Shown piece by piece: positions 8,984 to 18,792 of a stretch of DNA of 40,569 nt. The notes under the pieces are model-generated. The model had not been told where the DNA came from. It made no database searches and was given only the letters and a program-made list of their open reading frames with translations. Both the position numbers and the translations under genes were made by a program. Positions within the stretch are counted from its first letter, which is position 1. Each line of letters opens with the position of its first letter. The stretch is from an uncultured Saprospiraceae bacterium (GTDB lineage: Bacteria > Bacteroidota > Bacteroidia > Chitinophagales > Saprospiraceae). Where the stretch lies: assembly GCA_937918905.1 (NCBI GenBank), contig CAKZSH010000071.1, positions 1-40,569 of the forward strand, read 5' to 3'.

Positions 8984-9670
8984 TTAATCATTTGATAGAA
9001 GATATGTCAATGCATAGTTCGCATCATCAATACTTCTTTGATAATGACTAAGAGTATTCTGATGAAAAAATTGCTTATCAGCTTTTTCATTTGACTTTTG
9101 TTCTTTCAGAGCTATATATTTATCTAAAGAAGCTTTTGCTCCTTCTATAGTATATTTTTTAAAAGAACTTACATTGTAGTCACTCTCATTTTCTAATTTC
9201 AAAATTCCATACGTCAAAATATCCCACTCAATAGCTTGTTTTGAAATTAATAATTCTAAATAAAATTTTAATTCATTTGCCACATTTTGAGTATTATCGA
9301 TCTTATATAGCTTATTTACTAAAAATCTGTAAGTAGCATTCTGAATAGCTATATCATATTTTTTATTTTCATTATTTTCTTCAAGTCTATTAATTGCTGA
9401 CTTTACTTTTAAATCTAAATCTTTCCAATTCGAAACTGACGTTTTATCTATTAGTCTTATCAAATCTGAAGTCGCAGTAATTTCTGAATTTGGAATAGTA
9501 TTACTTCTATATAAATTTTCACTTGAGTTTGGAATTTTTGCAACTAACTCATTTAGAACCTTAGCATCATTAGAATGATAAATTTTCTTCTCTGAACTAT
9601 AATTAGGAGAAACATCTTCCGAACAACTTGATAAAAAGATGATGACAATTAAAAAGAGTAAATTTTTCAT
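8984..9670 (-). CDS. Putative lipoprotein of unknown function
   Basis: A 228-residue protein starting MKNLLFLIVIIFLSSC, a clear lipoprotein signal with lipobox LSSC and Cys16 as acceptor. The remainder is helical and Lys/Glu/Asn-rich, with no cysteines or motifs I recognise. It lies 97 bp downstream of the 9767-10042 gene on the same strand, so the two could be cotranscribed. It ends close to the bidirectional terminator at 8894-8939. Function unknown. Confidence 0.7.
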   Translation of the reverse strand: MKNLLFLIVIIFLSSCSEDVSPNYSSEKKIYHSNDAKVLNELVAKIPNSSENLYRSNTIPNSEITATSDLIRLIDKTSVSNWKDLDLKVKSAINRLEENNENKKYDIAIQNATYRFLVNKLYKIDNTQNVANELKFYLELLISKQAIEWDILTYGILKLENESDYNVSSFKKYTIEGAKASLDKYIALKEQKSNEKADKQFFHQNTLSHYQRSIDDANYALTYLLSND

Positions 9671-9766
9671 TTTTTTTATTTTAAATTATTAAAGGAGGTT
9701 TAACTACGAAAATATAATACATCTAAGAATCATAGATCATATTTTTTTGAAAAAGAAACTTAATTC

Positions 9767-10042
9767 CTAGGTTGGTGGTTCATCGCAGCAATCAAAATTT
9801 CCAAAATCAATACCTCCATCATAGGTTGGATTTTCTGGTGTACTAATAACAGTTTCGGTAGAATTGTCAACATATACATATACAGCAGTATAATCATTAG
9901 AATTACAATCTCCTTGATCATTAAAGGATACGCTAATTGAAGATACTTCGCCTTCACCTTCGATCTCACACTCTGTATCATAGGTTGCGAAACTTAAAAA
10001 AGTAAAAAATAGTGTAAAAAATAAAAGAAGAATCTTTTTTAT
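9767..10042 (-). CDS. Small secreted protein lacking a normal start codon
   Basis: An open frame of 91 codons ends in TAG at 9767-9769. It reads as a textbook signal peptide (KKILLLFFTLFFTFLSFA) followed by an acidic mature part with four Cys (C25, C46, and the pair C85-C86) ending DCCDEPPT. The codon where Met is expected is ATA at 10040-10042; there is no in-frame ATG, GTG or TTG between it and the upstream in-frame stop TAA. Either translation starts at ATA or the neighbouring ATT, or the start was lost and this is a recent pseudogene. The intact frame and signal peptide argue that it is or was a real gene. A 73-aa overlapping frame (9760-9981) is its shadow. Function unknown. Confidence 0.6.
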   Translation of the reverse strand: MKKILLLFFTLFFTFLSFATYDTECEIEGEGEVSSISVSFNDQGDCNSNDYTAVYVYVDNSTETVISTPENPTYDGGIDFGNFDCCDEPPT

Positions 10043-10345
10043 TTTTGTTGAGTTTAATTATTAGAAAATTTTAATAACAGTATAAATATACAGTTAAAAA
10101 AAACTTATCAAAATTTAATTCTATTTTTTTTTAAATTTAAAAAACATAATACTATAAATAAATTTTATAGTATATTTTGTTTTCGAATTTAAACCTAAAG
10201 GTAAAATAATATTTTTCTTCCAACTTGTGCTGAAAAACATTACTAATGCTTATATTACAAAGAAGTCTTATCTTGAATGTTTAATGTTTTTCGAAATCAA
10301 AAAAATCTTTTATTTATTTTAACAACAGAAAATAAAACCTCGAAT
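10043..10345. other. Divergent intergenic region with hairpin
   Basis: This AT-rich gap separates the minus-strand small secreted gene from the plus-strand LamG gene and must hold both promoters, but I could not identify either. It contains a perfect 10-bp inverted repeat (10149-10158 with 10164-10173, core ATACTATAAA), which could be an operator or RNA hairpin. Confidence 0.4.
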
Positions 10346-11380
10346 ATGAAAAAACTTTCTATCGCTATCCTTTCAATATTTTTATTCTCATTTTTCACTC
10401 CACTTCAAGGTCAATTTGATTTGGAAGATGGTTTGCTTGCTTTCTACCCTTTTAATAATAATGGTGAAGACGAAAGTGGAAATGAACTTCATCCCGATAT
10501 AAATGAAACTGCAACCTTAGATTTTGATTCTGATGGAATTGAGAATAGTGCTTATTTTTTTGATGGCGTAGATGATTTTATTCAAGTACCCAATAACAAT
10601 GCGCTTAATTTTACGAATGGTCAAACGTTTTCCATTGCTTTTTGGGTAAAAATGTCTGAGGAACAAAAAAATATTGATGGAACAGTAAATGATATGATCA
10701 CAAAATGGTCAACGCAATCATCTCATCCATATCCTTATGCCCTCAGGGTATTTAATCAAACAGATGATCGACATGGGAGCGTTTGGGTTGGGCAGTATGA
10801 TAGCAATAGTTGCAATGTTTATCCACAAGTGCTAAGCCATGTTAGAATAAATGATGGTAAATGGCATCATATCGTAGTGACTAGAAATGATGATAATGTA
10901 TTAAAGTTATTTATAGATGCCGAACTGCAGGGAGAGGATGATGGCGTGGTTACTTGTGATATTTCTAATGACGCAGATATTCTTTTTGGATCAAGGAAAA
11001 AAATGGGTTTTCAATCAAGACATTTTACGGGTACTTTGGATAATATTAGATTTTATAATCGAGCACTTACTATGCAGGAAATCGAGGGACTCACGGTTAA
11101 AAGTCTTACCAGTATCCATGACCATGAATTAGAAGATAATACCTTAATCTATCCCAACCCTGTCTTTAATGGTTTACTAAAAATTAAGACTAGCAGTTCA
11201 ACTCCAATTTTAGGAATCAAGGTATATGATTCATCTGGTAAATTTATTTTTGAAACAAAAAATATAGATGAGATAAATGTAAGTTCCCTCAAATCTGGTT
11301 TGTTTATTTTTAAGATTGATTTTAAAAATAAAGAATCCATCCTTCGTAAAATTATTATTCAGAATGAATTTAGGGTTTAA
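10346..11380 (+). CDS. LamG-domain protein with T9SS type A sorting domain
   Basis: An exported 344-residue protein. I chose the ATG at 10346 because it starts directly on the signal peptide (MKKLSIAILSIFLFSFF, cleavage near LQGQF); an in-frame ATG at 10277 would add 23 residues of non-signal sequence. The middle is a LamG/concanavalin A-like jelly roll: LLAFYPFNNNGEDESG, YFFDGVDDFIQVP, FSIAFWVKM, WHHIVVTR and the closing FTGTLDNIRFYNRAL. The last ~75 residues (IYPNPVFNGLLKIKT, VYDSSGKFIFE, LKSGLFIFKI) are a type A sorting domain for export and anchoring by T9SS. A carbohydrate- or matrix-binding role is likely. Confidence 0.88.
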   Translation: MKKLSIAILSIFLFSFFTPLQGQFDLEDGLLAFYPFNNNGEDESGNELHPDINETATLDFDSDGIENSAYFFDGVDDFIQVPNNNALNFTNGQTFSIAFWVKMSEEQKNIDGTVNDMITKWSTQSSHPYPYALRVFNQTDDRHGSVWVGQYDSNSCNVYPQVLSHVRINDGKWHHIVVTRNDDNVLKLFIDAELQGEDDGVVTCDISNDADILFGSRKKMGFQSRHFTGTLDNIRFYNRALTMQEIEGLTVKSLTSIHDHELEDNTLIYPNPVFNGLLKIKTSSSTPILGIKVYDSSGKFIFETKNIDEINVSSLKSGLFIFKIDFKNKESILRKIIIQNEFRV

Positions 11381-11416
11381 CTCTTTTATTTTTTTCGTAA
11401 TTATTTAGCATTAGCA

Positions 11417-11519
11417 GTACACGAGTCAAGGTTTGACTTGAAAAGACAAACTTTGACTTATATTGATATTCTTATAAGTCAAAGCCTGACTTTTCAAGTC
11501 AGACCTTGACTCGTGTACT
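11417..11519. repeat. Long inverted repeat between convergent genes
   Basis: Arms 11417-11446 and 11490-11519 pair over 30 bp with one mismatch. A second stem (11452-11460 with 11476-11484, 9 bp) lies inside. The hexamer TGACTT/AAGTCA and its relative GAGTCA recur about seven times, so alternative foldings are possible. The right arm ends on the first base of the stop codon of the minus-strand gene. It could act as a bidirectional terminator for the convergent LamG and DUF4468-like genes, but it lacks T-runs and resembles the element at 3074-3193 in layout. Confidence 0.75.
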
Positions 11520-13060
11520 CATTTCCTTTGCATCATTTCCACTAAAGATTCTTCTAAAAGTACCATATTCTCTACAATACATTTATTGAGATAATTACAA
11601 TATTTACGTTTCCTTTTTTTAGTTAAGCCTACATTTTTTAATCGAAAACAAATTTCTTCTGACGAAAGAATTCCAAAACTAATCGGAGTTTCTAATACTA
11701 GGCTAGCAACATGATCGAAATTAGAAACCGTAAACTTATATTGACCATCTCGAACTTGAATTCTCAAGTCGTACCAAATCGCACCTTTACTAGTCAAGCC
11801 ACCACCTTTCAGTAAAGGAGGATTATATTTCATAAAATTTTTCACATAAAGTTCTCCTGCGGCTTCATCTTGAATTTCAATTTGTTCACTTGAATTTTCA
11901 ATAAATGAGTTTAACCAAAGTCTTCCATTTTTGAATAAAACTTCTTTTGATCGACCCTCTATTGCCACTACTTTCGAAAAAATAATTTCGCCTTCAGCAG
12001 CTTGATCTTCCAGTAATTCTTTCTCTTCAATTGCTCCAACTGTATATTGCAATGAGGAAGTTAATTCCTTAGCCTTATATTCAATCATCGCTTTTAATTC
12101 TTCACAGGTTTTCCTTTTATATTTTGAAATTTTCTTCCTTTTTGATTTCCCATAACAACACTCCTCCGTAGATATAAATTCATAACTCTGCGGTGCTTCA
12201 TTCGTTGGATCAGCAATATGTTCAAAATCCGAAATGGTATATTGATACCCATTGTCTTTAATTTGAAGTCGAATGTTAAACCAGATTTCTCCAATCGTAT
12301 TATCTCTTCCAAAAAATCTAGATTTGTAAAATATACTTGATTTACCAAAAAGTTCTCCTAATTCTTTGTTCTCTAATTCCAAGACTTCGTTAGAGTTAGA
12401 AAAGTTTTTTGCAAACCATAATCTACATTTTTCATAGATTTCAGCTTTTGACATATTTTCAATTTCCACAAATTCCGAATAAACGATACCATTTGGATGA
12501 ACCAATTCATTAACTTGAGATACGCCTTCCTTTTTCATTTTTACTGCAAGTGAACTGATCAACTTTCGTACTTCTTCTTCGATTTGTTCTTTTAGATCTT
12601 CGCAAATTTTTCGCATTCTTTTTTTAGACGTAAATCTTGGTTTTTGAGTAGTACATAAATCCTCCTTAGAAATAAAACCATAGTGCGTAGATGTGGGTGA
12701 CCGGACATCCCCAATATGAGTAAAATCAGAAATTCTATAAGTGTATGCACCATCCTCGACGGTAATATCAATATCATATTCGATAGGGCCAGTCGCAGAA
12801 CGTCCATGTGAAATAGTTGTTCTAGGTAAAAAGAAAAAACTAGAATGCGCCAATAGTCTTCCTTCGACCTCATCCTCAATCAAAAGTTGTTTATCCGATT
12901 GATCAAAAAATGCCGTCATCCAATATCTTGCTTTTAAAAACAATTCTTCTTTCGTAGCATTTTCTACGGTTATTTCTTTTTCATAAATAATTCCTTCTTG
13001 AGCAAAAATGGAATTACTAAAAAATAATAAACTTAGAATGCTAATGGTTATTCGGTTCAT
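11519..13060 (-). CDS. Secreted protein with three DUF4468-like repeats
   Basis: A 513-residue protein with a signal peptide cleaved near IFAQ (residue 20-21). The mature part is three homologous modules, about residues 22-178, 190-342 and 357-513. Each begins with a strand and helix (EITVENATKEELFLKARYW; FVEIENMSKAEIYEKCRLW; VVAIEGRSKEVLFKNGRLW), then an acidic turn (EDEVEGRLL, ENKELGELF, QDEAAGELY), a beta segment with YDIDI, FNIRL or YDLRI, a FxHIA/FDHVA motif and a basic KRK...C helix. This matches the TBP-like DUF4468 domain of Bacteroidota envelope proteins, whose role is unknown. Tandem triplication is unusual. Family call is from motif memory. Confidence 0.75.
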   Translation of the reverse strand: MNRITISILSLLFFSNSIFAQEGIIYEKEITVENATKEELFLKARYWMTAFFDQSDKQLLIEDEVEGRLLAHSSFFFLPRTTISHGRSATGPIEYDIDITVEDGAYTYRISDFTHIGDVRSPTSTHYGFISKEDLCTTQKPRFTSKKRMRKICEDLKEQIEEEVRKLISSLAVKMKKEGVSQVNELVHPNGIVYSEFVEIENMSKAEIYEKCRLWFAKNFSNSNEVLELENKELGELFGKSSIFYKSRFFGRDNTIGEIWFNIRLQIKDNGYQYTISDFEHIADPTNEAPQSYEFISTEECCYGKSKRKKISKYKRKTCEELKAMIEYKAKELTSSLQYTVGAIEEKELLEDQAAEGEIIFSKVVAIEGRSKEVLFKNGRLWLNSFIENSSEQIEIQDEAAGELYVKNFMKYNPPLLKGGGLTSKGAIWYDLRIQVRDGQYKFTVSNFDHVASLVLETPISFGILSSEEICFRLKNVGLTKKRKRKYCNYLNKCIVENMVLLEESLVEMMQRK

Positions 13061-13453
13061 CTTTTTAAGTTTTTTTTGGAAAAAATGAGAAGGATTTTGA
13101 GGTAGGTCTAAAGGTGAAAATCTAAAAATAAAACATTTTTAAAAGAAAAAATATTATTTAAGGGAGTAGAAAATAAATAAATGTAGAATTTTGATGAGGG
13201 AATTTTTTTGTCAGTTTTTTCAAAAAAATTATTGCATAGCTTACGTTACGGAATTATTTTTTGGGGGAAATGGCGGAAAAATAGACCATCAAAAACTGCA
13301 TTTATTATTTTTACATTCATGAGTGGCTTTGTCCCTCTTAAGATTAGCAAATGTTAAAGTTTATAATAACCGTTTAAATATTCGTAGAACTCAATATATA
13401 TATATATATATTGTTCTTGATAAATGATTCTTAAATAACTTAAATTTAAAAAC
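13061..13453. other. AT-rich divergent intergenic region
   Basis: This 393-bp gap separates two divergent genes. It holds poly-T/A runs and, at 13392-13413, a 22-nt palindrome built on (AT)9 and flanked by AGAAC/GTTCT, so the core can extend into a longer hairpin. No coding frame, tRNA or terminator was seen. The alternating AT tract may melt easily and vary in length. Confidence 0.45.
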
Positions 13454-13975
13454 ATGAAAAAAACTATTATTTATTTCACTTTGGTACTTTTAACTCTAGC
13501 CTCATGTAGGGAGGATAAGCAGGAAGTAACAACAAGAGTTGATTTAGAAAAGTTAACCAACTCCATGCTGGAAGATCCCATAGCTATTGAATATTATACA
13601 GCTGTATTAACTTCGTTTACAATGATAAGTGAGGGTGACTTTACTGTTTCGGAATATCACAGCATTGCTGAAAAAGCAGACAAAAATCATTGTAACATTA
13701 ATAAAGAGGCATTTAATGGAAATGTAGATATGGAAAATTTTTCAAAACAAAAGTGTTTTATCTCCAAAATAACTCCAGCTTTCAGGAAAAAATACCCAGT
13801 ACTTAAAGAATTGAATGAAGATGAAAGATTACAAATTTCTAAAGCCATGACTTATTCAATTAATCCTCCAATAGACATTGAAGCTAGAAAAAGAAAAACA
13901 CAAGAACGATTTAATCAACTAAGTGCTGAAGAGAAAAAAATTAACCCAGTCGATAGAGCAATCAATAGAAAATAA
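13454..13975 (+). CDS. Putative lipoprotein of unknown function
   Basis: A 173-residue protein with lipobox LASC and Cys18 as the predicted lipidated residue. The mature part is hydrophilic and probably helical with two Cys (HCN, KCF) and a basic C-terminus rich in Lys/Arg (EARKRKTQERF, RAINRK). No known domain recognised. It lies 35 bp upstream of the small secreted peptide gene on the same strand, so the pair is probably an operon. Confidence 0.68.
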   Translation: MKKTIIYFTLVLLTLASCREDKQEVTTRVDLEKLTNSMLEDPIAIEYYTAVLTSFTMISEGDFTVSEYHSIAEKADKNHCNINKEAFNGNVDMENFSKQKCFISKITPAFRKKYPVLKELNEDERLQISKAMTYSINPPIDIEARKRKTQERFNQLSAEEKKINPVDRAINRK

Positions 13976-14010
13976 TTTTCTTTCAACAAAGACTTATAAA
14001 ATCTAAAATT

Positions 14011-14274
14011 ATGAAGAATTTACTTGCAATTATATTTTTAATTTTTTTCATTTCATTAGTACCTACTAATTTAAATGCTAGAGCATCATGTTATCAAAAT
14101 TGGCAATTAGGTCATTTTGATAATCTTGCTGTAGCCGCAGCAGCAACTGAAGCTTGTCAAAATGATTGGTTGTGTGAAGCCGTTGTCGAAATAGATTTTG
14201 AAATTGACGAGGCAGCAAATGATGCTGCATGGTCATGGTGTTGTTTCTGGACACCTGATACAAGTTGTAATTAA
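14011..14274 (+). CDS. Small secreted Cys/Trp-rich peptide
   Basis: An 87-residue protein with a signal peptide (MKNLLAIIFLIFF..., cleavage near NARA) leaving about 62 residues. The mature peptide has six Cys (SC, EAC, WLC, WCC, TSC) and several Trp, with alanine-rich and acidic helices between, suggesting a disulfide-bonded exported peptide. It follows the lipoprotein gene by 35 bp and ends just before the rpoC terminator. Family unknown. A bacteriocin-like or structural role is possible but nothing here shows immunity or processing genes. Confidence 0.62.
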   Translation: MKNLLAIIFLIFFISLVPTNLNARASCYQNWQLGHFDNLAVAAAATEACQNDWLCEAVVEIDFEIDEAANDAAWSWCCFWTPDTSCN

Positions 14275-14296
14275 AAAATATCATATATATTTTCAA

Positions 14297-14338
14297 AATT
14301 AAAGCCCCAACAAGATCACTCTTGTCGGGGCTTTAATT
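14297..14338. terminator. Bidirectional terminator at rpoC end
   Basis: Arms 14297-14315 and 14320-14338 pair over 19 positions with one mismatch (core AAGCCCC/GGGGCTT) around a 4-nt loop, flanked by A- and T-rich sequence. It ends the rpoBC transcript on the minus strand and the small peptide transcript on the plus strand. Confidence 0.9.
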
Positions 14339-14362
14339 TATCTGTAATTAAATTGTTACAAA

Positions 14363-17300
14363 TTATTCGTTAGCTACTATCTCTTCCTCCTCATCTTCCA
14401 ACATTTGTTGGCGAGCTTGGAAAGCATCGTAGTCCGCTTTGTTGGTAACAATTAAGTCGTTGAATTTACGCATACCTGTACCTGCAGGAATTTTCTTACC
14501 TACAATTACATTCTCTTTCAATCCAGTCAAGAAGTCACGTTTCGCTCCGATTGCAGCAGTACTCAAGACCTTAGTTGTCTCTTGGAATGATGCAGCTGAA
14601 ATCCAACTGAACGTACCCAATGAAGACTTCGTAATACCTTGAAGTAATGGACTAGAGGTTGCAGGAACTGCATCTCTATATTCAACAATCTTCTTATCAT
14701 TACGTTTGAGGTAGGAATTTTCTTCTCTCAACTGACGCAATGAAACCAATTGTCCTGGCTTTAACTTGTTCGACTCTCCAGCTTCTGTGACGAATTTTTT
14801 ATCAAAAATCCAGTCATTCTGTGCTAAGAAATCGTACTTTTCAACTGCTTCACCTTCTAAGAAAGTTGTATCTCCAGCATCTTCGATTTGAACTCTACGC
14901 ATCATTTGACGAACAATTACCTCAATGTGTTTATCGTTAATCGTGATACCTTGAGAACGATATACTTCTTGTACTCCATTCACTAAGTAGTATTGTACTG
15001 CGAAAGGTCCTTTGATATTCAAAATATCTCTTGGAGAAGTTGCCCCATCTGAAAGCTGTGTTCCAGCTCTTACAAAATCGGCCTCTTGTACCAAGATGTG
15101 TTTTGATAAACCAATCAAGTATTTTCTCTTCTGGCCATCTTTAGCTTCGATGATAACCTCACGGTTACCCCTTTTAATTTTACCAAAAGAAACAATACCG
15201 TCAATCTCAGCAGTAACTGCTGGATTAGAAGGATTACGTGCTTCAAACAATTCAGTTACCCGTGGAAGACCACCCGTAATATCCTGAATCTTACCACCAC
15301 TTCGTGGAATCTTCACAATAGTTTGTCCAGCTTGAATCTCTTGCCCCTCATCTACAGAAAGGTAAGATCCTACAGGAAGGTTGTAATTTCTAAGTTCATC
15401 ACCATTCTTTTTCACAATCCGAATACTAGGAATCATTCGTTTCTTTTTAGATTCGATGATAATCTTATCGGATTTTTGAGTGGCTTCATCTTTATCCAAT
15501 CTGAAAGTCTCTCCTTCCACAACTGAATCAAATTGAGCAATACCTGCAAACTCAGAAATGATGACTGCATTAAATGGATCCCATTCACAAATCTTATCAC
15601 CTTTTTTGATGATAGTTTTGTCTTTGGCAAACATAGTTGCACCATAAGGAACATATAGCGTTGAGTAAACTTTGTTAGAATTTTCTGGATCAGTAATTCT
15701 AATTTCACCTGTTCGAGAAAGTATTACATCAATTTTCTTCCCGTTCTCATCCTTAGAGACTACTGTACGAACATTATCAAATTCTACTCGACCGTCAAAT
15801 TTTGCAGTCAACTCACTATCTGCTTTTGTTACCGTAGCAATACCACCAACGTGGAAGGTACGTAACGTCAACTGAGTTCCTGGCTCACCAATTGATTGTG
15901 CTGCAATAATTCCTACTGCATCACCTGATTCAGCAATTCGTCCAGTTGCTAAGTTTTTACCATAACATTTTCTACATACTCCTCTTTTTGTTTCGCAAGT
16001 AAGTACGGAACGGATAGTAACTGATTCGATTCCTATCGATTCGATTTTATTTGCCATCTCCTCTGTAATATACTCTCCTACACTTAAAATCACTTCGTCA
16101 GTTACAGGATGAACAATATCATGTAAACTGTATCGACCTCTGATTCTATCAGATAGAGACTGAATCTCTTTTTCATTTTCTTTCAGAGCCGTAGTTTCAA
16201 TTCCTCTAAGTGTATCACAATCCTCAGAAATGATAACTACATCTTGAGCAACATCTACCAAACGACGAGTCAAATAACCTGCATCGGCTGTTTTCAATGC
16301 CGTATCTGCCAAACCTTTTCTAGCACCGTGAGTAGAGATAAAGTATTCTAATACTGACAATCCATCTACGAAGTTTGCTAAGATTGGATTTTCAATAATA
16401 GCTCCACCTGTATCACCAGATTTTCTTGGTTTTGCCATCAATCCCCGTAGTCCACACAACTGCTTAATCTGTTGTTTGGACCCCCGAGCTCCTGAGTGTA
16501 ACATCATATACACGGAATTGAATCCTTGTTTATGCTCTTCTAGCTCCACCATTAAATTTTCTGTAATCGTACTATCTGCACTAGTCCATTTATCAATAAT
16601 CTGATTGTACCGCTCGTTATTGGTAATCAATCCCATATTGTAATTTTCCCAAACAGTATCTACTTCTGCTTGCGCATTTTTAAGTGTAGATTCTTTTAAA
16701 GTAGGGGTAATCAAATCTCCCAAGTTGAAGGATAAACCTCCTTTGAAAGACCACATGAATCCCATTCCTTTAATTTTATCTAAGAACTCCGCAGTAATAT
16801 TAAATCCTGTTCGTCCGATAATTCCATTGATGACTTTTTTCAAATTCTTTTTAGTCAACAATTCATTTACATAAGGAACCATTTCTGGAACTGCTTGATT
16901 GAAAATTACTCGACCTACAGTAGTTTTGATTCTAGCTTGAGTCATCTCACCTTCCTCATTTTCTACTCTTGCTCTAACTTGTACCGCAGCATGTAAATCT
17001 ACTTGGCCTTCATTATATGCAATAACTGCCTCTTCAGCAGAGTAGAAAATTCTACCTTCACCTTTTACTTTTGCTTCAGGTGTAGACATTTTTTCTTTTG
17101 TCAAATAATAAAGTCCCAATACCATATCCTGAGAAGGAAGTGTAATTGGAGAACCATCTTGTGGATTCAACATATTGTGTGCAGAAAGCATCAATACTTG
17201 TGCTTCCAAAATTGCAGCATGTCCAAGGGGAACGTGTACCGCCATCTGGTCACCATCAAAATCCGCATTAAAGGCACCACATACTAATGGGTGTAATTGA

Positions 17301-18688
17301 ATCGCTTTTCCTTCAATCAATTTAGGCTGGAATGCCTGAATAGAAAGACGGTGAAGCGTTGGAGCCCGATTCAACATAACAGGGTGTCCACGTAAAATAT
17401 TTTCCAAAATCTCCCAGATCACTTGATCCTTACGATCAACTAATTTCTTAGCAGATTTTACAGTTTTTACAATACCTCTTTCAATTAATTTTCGAATTAT
17501 GAAAGGCTTGAATAACTCGGCAGCCATTCCTTTAGGAATACCACACTCATGTAATTTCAACTCCGGTCCTACTACAATTACAGAACGACCTGAGTAATCA
17601 ACCCGTTTTCCCAAAAGGTTCTGACGGAAACGTCCTTGCTTACCTTTAAGTACATCACTCAAAGATTTAAGGGCACGTCCACCTTCCGCTTTAACGGCGT
17701 TAGATTTTCTTGAGTTATCAAATAATGAATCAACCGCCTCTTGCAACATTCTTTTTTCATTTCTCAAAATCACCTCTGGTGCTTTGATCTCCAAAAGACG
17801 TTTCAAACGGTTATTTCTAATAATTACCCGACGATAAAGATCATTCAGATCTGAACTTGCAAAACGACCACCATCCAATGGTACTAATGGTCTCAACTCA
17901 GGTGGAACAACTGGTAAGTATTGAATAACTGCCCACTCTGGACGATTTTCAACTCGAGTCTGTCCATCACGAAAAGCCTCAACAACTCTTAATCTTTTTA
18001 ATGCCTCAGACTTTCTCTGTTGAGAAGTTTCTGTTGCAGCTTGATGACGAAGATTATAAGATAAAGAATCCAATTCCAATCGAGCTAATAAATCTCGGAC
18101 GGCGTCAGCTCCCATTTTTGCAATGAACTTTTGTGGGTCATCATCTTCTAATAATTGGTTGTCTTTTGGAAGGTTTTCCAAAATATCCAAGTATTCCTCT
18201 TCTGTCAACAAATCCATTTTTGCAGCTGTACCTGATTCTTCCAACATACCTGGCTGGATTACTACATATCTTTCGTAGTAAATAATTGTCTCTAATTTCT
18301 TAGAAGACAATCCTAGTAAGTATCCAATCTTATTAGGTAATGATTTGAAAAACCAAATGTGAACTACAGGCACTACTAACTTGATGTGCCCCATACGTTC
18401 TCTACGTACTTTTTTCTCCGTTACTTCTACTCCACATCTATCACACACGATACCTTTGTAACGAATTCTTTTGTACTTTCCACAATAACATTCGTAATCC
18501 TTTACAGGACCGAAGATACGTTCGCAGAACAAACCATCTCTCTCTGGCTTGTACGAACGATAGTTAATTGTTTCTGGCTTTAACACTTCACCATAAGAGC
18601 GTTCCAGAATTTGATCTGGAGAAGCTAAGCTAATTGTAATGCTGTCGAAGTTAGCTTTCTGCTGTCTATTATTTTTCTTAAATGGCAT
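14363..18688 (-). CDS. rpoC: DNA-directed RNA polymerase beta' subunit
   Basis: Largest catalytic subunit of RNA polymerase, 1441 residues, complete. Seen: the N-terminal zinc site (C67, C69, C82, C85), the absolutely conserved catalytic loop NADFDGD at residues 474-480 that holds the active-site magnesium, the [17 protein letters not shown] segment of the bridge-helix/trigger-loop region, the second zinc site ([16 protein letters not shown]) and [16 protein letters not shown]. It is the last gene of the superoperon, 104 bp after rpoB, and ends at the intrinsic terminator 14297-14338. Confidence 0.99.
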   Translation of the reverse strand: MPFKKNNRQQKANFDSITISLASPDQILERSYGEVLKPETINYRSYKPERDGLFCERIFGPVKDYECYCGKYKRIRYKGIVCDRCGVEVTEKKVRRERMGHIKLVVPVVHIWFFKSLPNKIGYLLGLSSKKLETIIYYERYVVIQPGMLEESGTAAKMDLLTEEEYLDILENLPKDNQLLEDDDPQKFIAKMGADAVRDLLARLELDSLSYNLRHQAATETSQQRKSEALKRLRVVEAFRDGQTRVENRPEWAVIQYLPVVPPELRPLVPLDGGRFASSDLNDLYRRVIIRNNRLKRLLEIKAPEVILRNEKRMLQEAVDSLFDNSRKSNAVKAEGGRALKSLSDVLKGKQGRFRQNLLGKRVDYSGRSVIVVGPELKLHECGIPKGMAAELFKPFIIRKLIERGIVKTVKSAKKLVDRKDQVIWEILENILRGHPVMLNRAPTLHRLSIQAFQPKLIEGKAIQLHPLVCGAFNADFDGDQMAVHVPLGHAAILEAQVLMLSAHNMLNPQDGSPITLPSQDMVLGLYYLTKEKMSTPEAKVKGEGRIFYSAEEAVIAYNEGQVDLHAAVQVRARVENEEGEMTQARIKTTVGRVIFNQAVPEMVPYVNELLTKKNLKKVINGIIGRTGFNITAEFLDKIKGMGFMWSFKGGLSFNLGDLITPTLKESTLKNAQAEVDTVWENYNMGLITNNERYNQIIDKWTSADSTITENLMVELEEHKQGFNSVYMMLHSGARGSKQQIKQLCGLRGLMAKPRKSGDTGGAIIENPILANFVDGLSVLEYFISTHGARKGLADTALKTADAGYLTRRLVDVAQDVVIISEDCDTLRGIETTALKENEKEIQSLSDRIRGRYSLHDIVHPVTDEVILSVGEYITEEMANKIESIGIESVTIRSVLTCETKRGVCRKCYGKNLATGRIAESGDAVGIIAAQSIGEPGTQLTLRTFHVGGIATVTKADSELTAKFDGRVEFDNVRTVVSKDENGKKIDVILSRTGEIRITDPENSNKVYSTLYVPYGATMFAKDKTIIKKGDKICEWDPFNAVIISEFAGIAQFDSVVEGETFRLDKDEATQKSDKIIIESKKKRMIPSIRIVKKNGDELRNYNLPVGSYLSVDEGQEIQAGQTIVKIPRSGGKIQDITGGLPRVTELFEARNPSNPAVTAEIDGIVSFGKIKRGNREVIIEAKDGQKRKYLIGLSKHILVQEADFVRAGTQLSDGATSPRDILNIKGPFAVQYYLVNGVQEVYRSQGITINDKHIEVIVRQMMRRVQIEDAGDTTFLEGEAVEKYDFLAQNDWIFDKKFVTEAGESNKLKPGQLVSLRQLREENSYLKRNDKKIVEYRDAVPATSSPLLQGITKSSLGTFSWISAASFQETTKVLSTAAIGAKRDFLTGLKENVIVGKKIPAGTGMRKFNDLIVTNKADYDAFQARQQMLEDEEEEIVANE

Positions 18689-18742
18689 AGATTATAGTTT
18701 TTATTGTTTGAAAAAATTTCAATTCACAATGTGATTTCAATT

Positions 18743-18777
18743 CAATTCACAAGGTGACTTGGAGTCACCTTGTGAAT
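18743..18777. repeat. rpoB-rpoC intergenic hairpin
   Basis: Arms 18745-18759 and 18763-18777 form a perfect 15-bp stem with a 3-nt loop. There is no T-run, so it is not a standard terminator; an RNA processing or pausing site is more likely. The left arm region (18743-18757) is repeated with one mismatch at 18720-18734. Confidence 0.7.
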
Positions 18778-18792
18778 AAATTCAAACAATGA

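Noticed and set aside
9690-9705. A Shine-Dalgarno-like AGGAGG
   Set aside because: It lies on the plus strand upstream of a minus-strand gene with no plus-strand start behind it; Bacteroidota rarely use such sites.
9760-9981. A 73-residue minus-strand reading frame with an ATG start
   Set aside because: It overlaps the 9767-10042 frame, which has a clear signal peptide, sensible composition and Cys pattern; this frame is repetitive in Met/Ile/Leu with no domain, as expected from a shadow.
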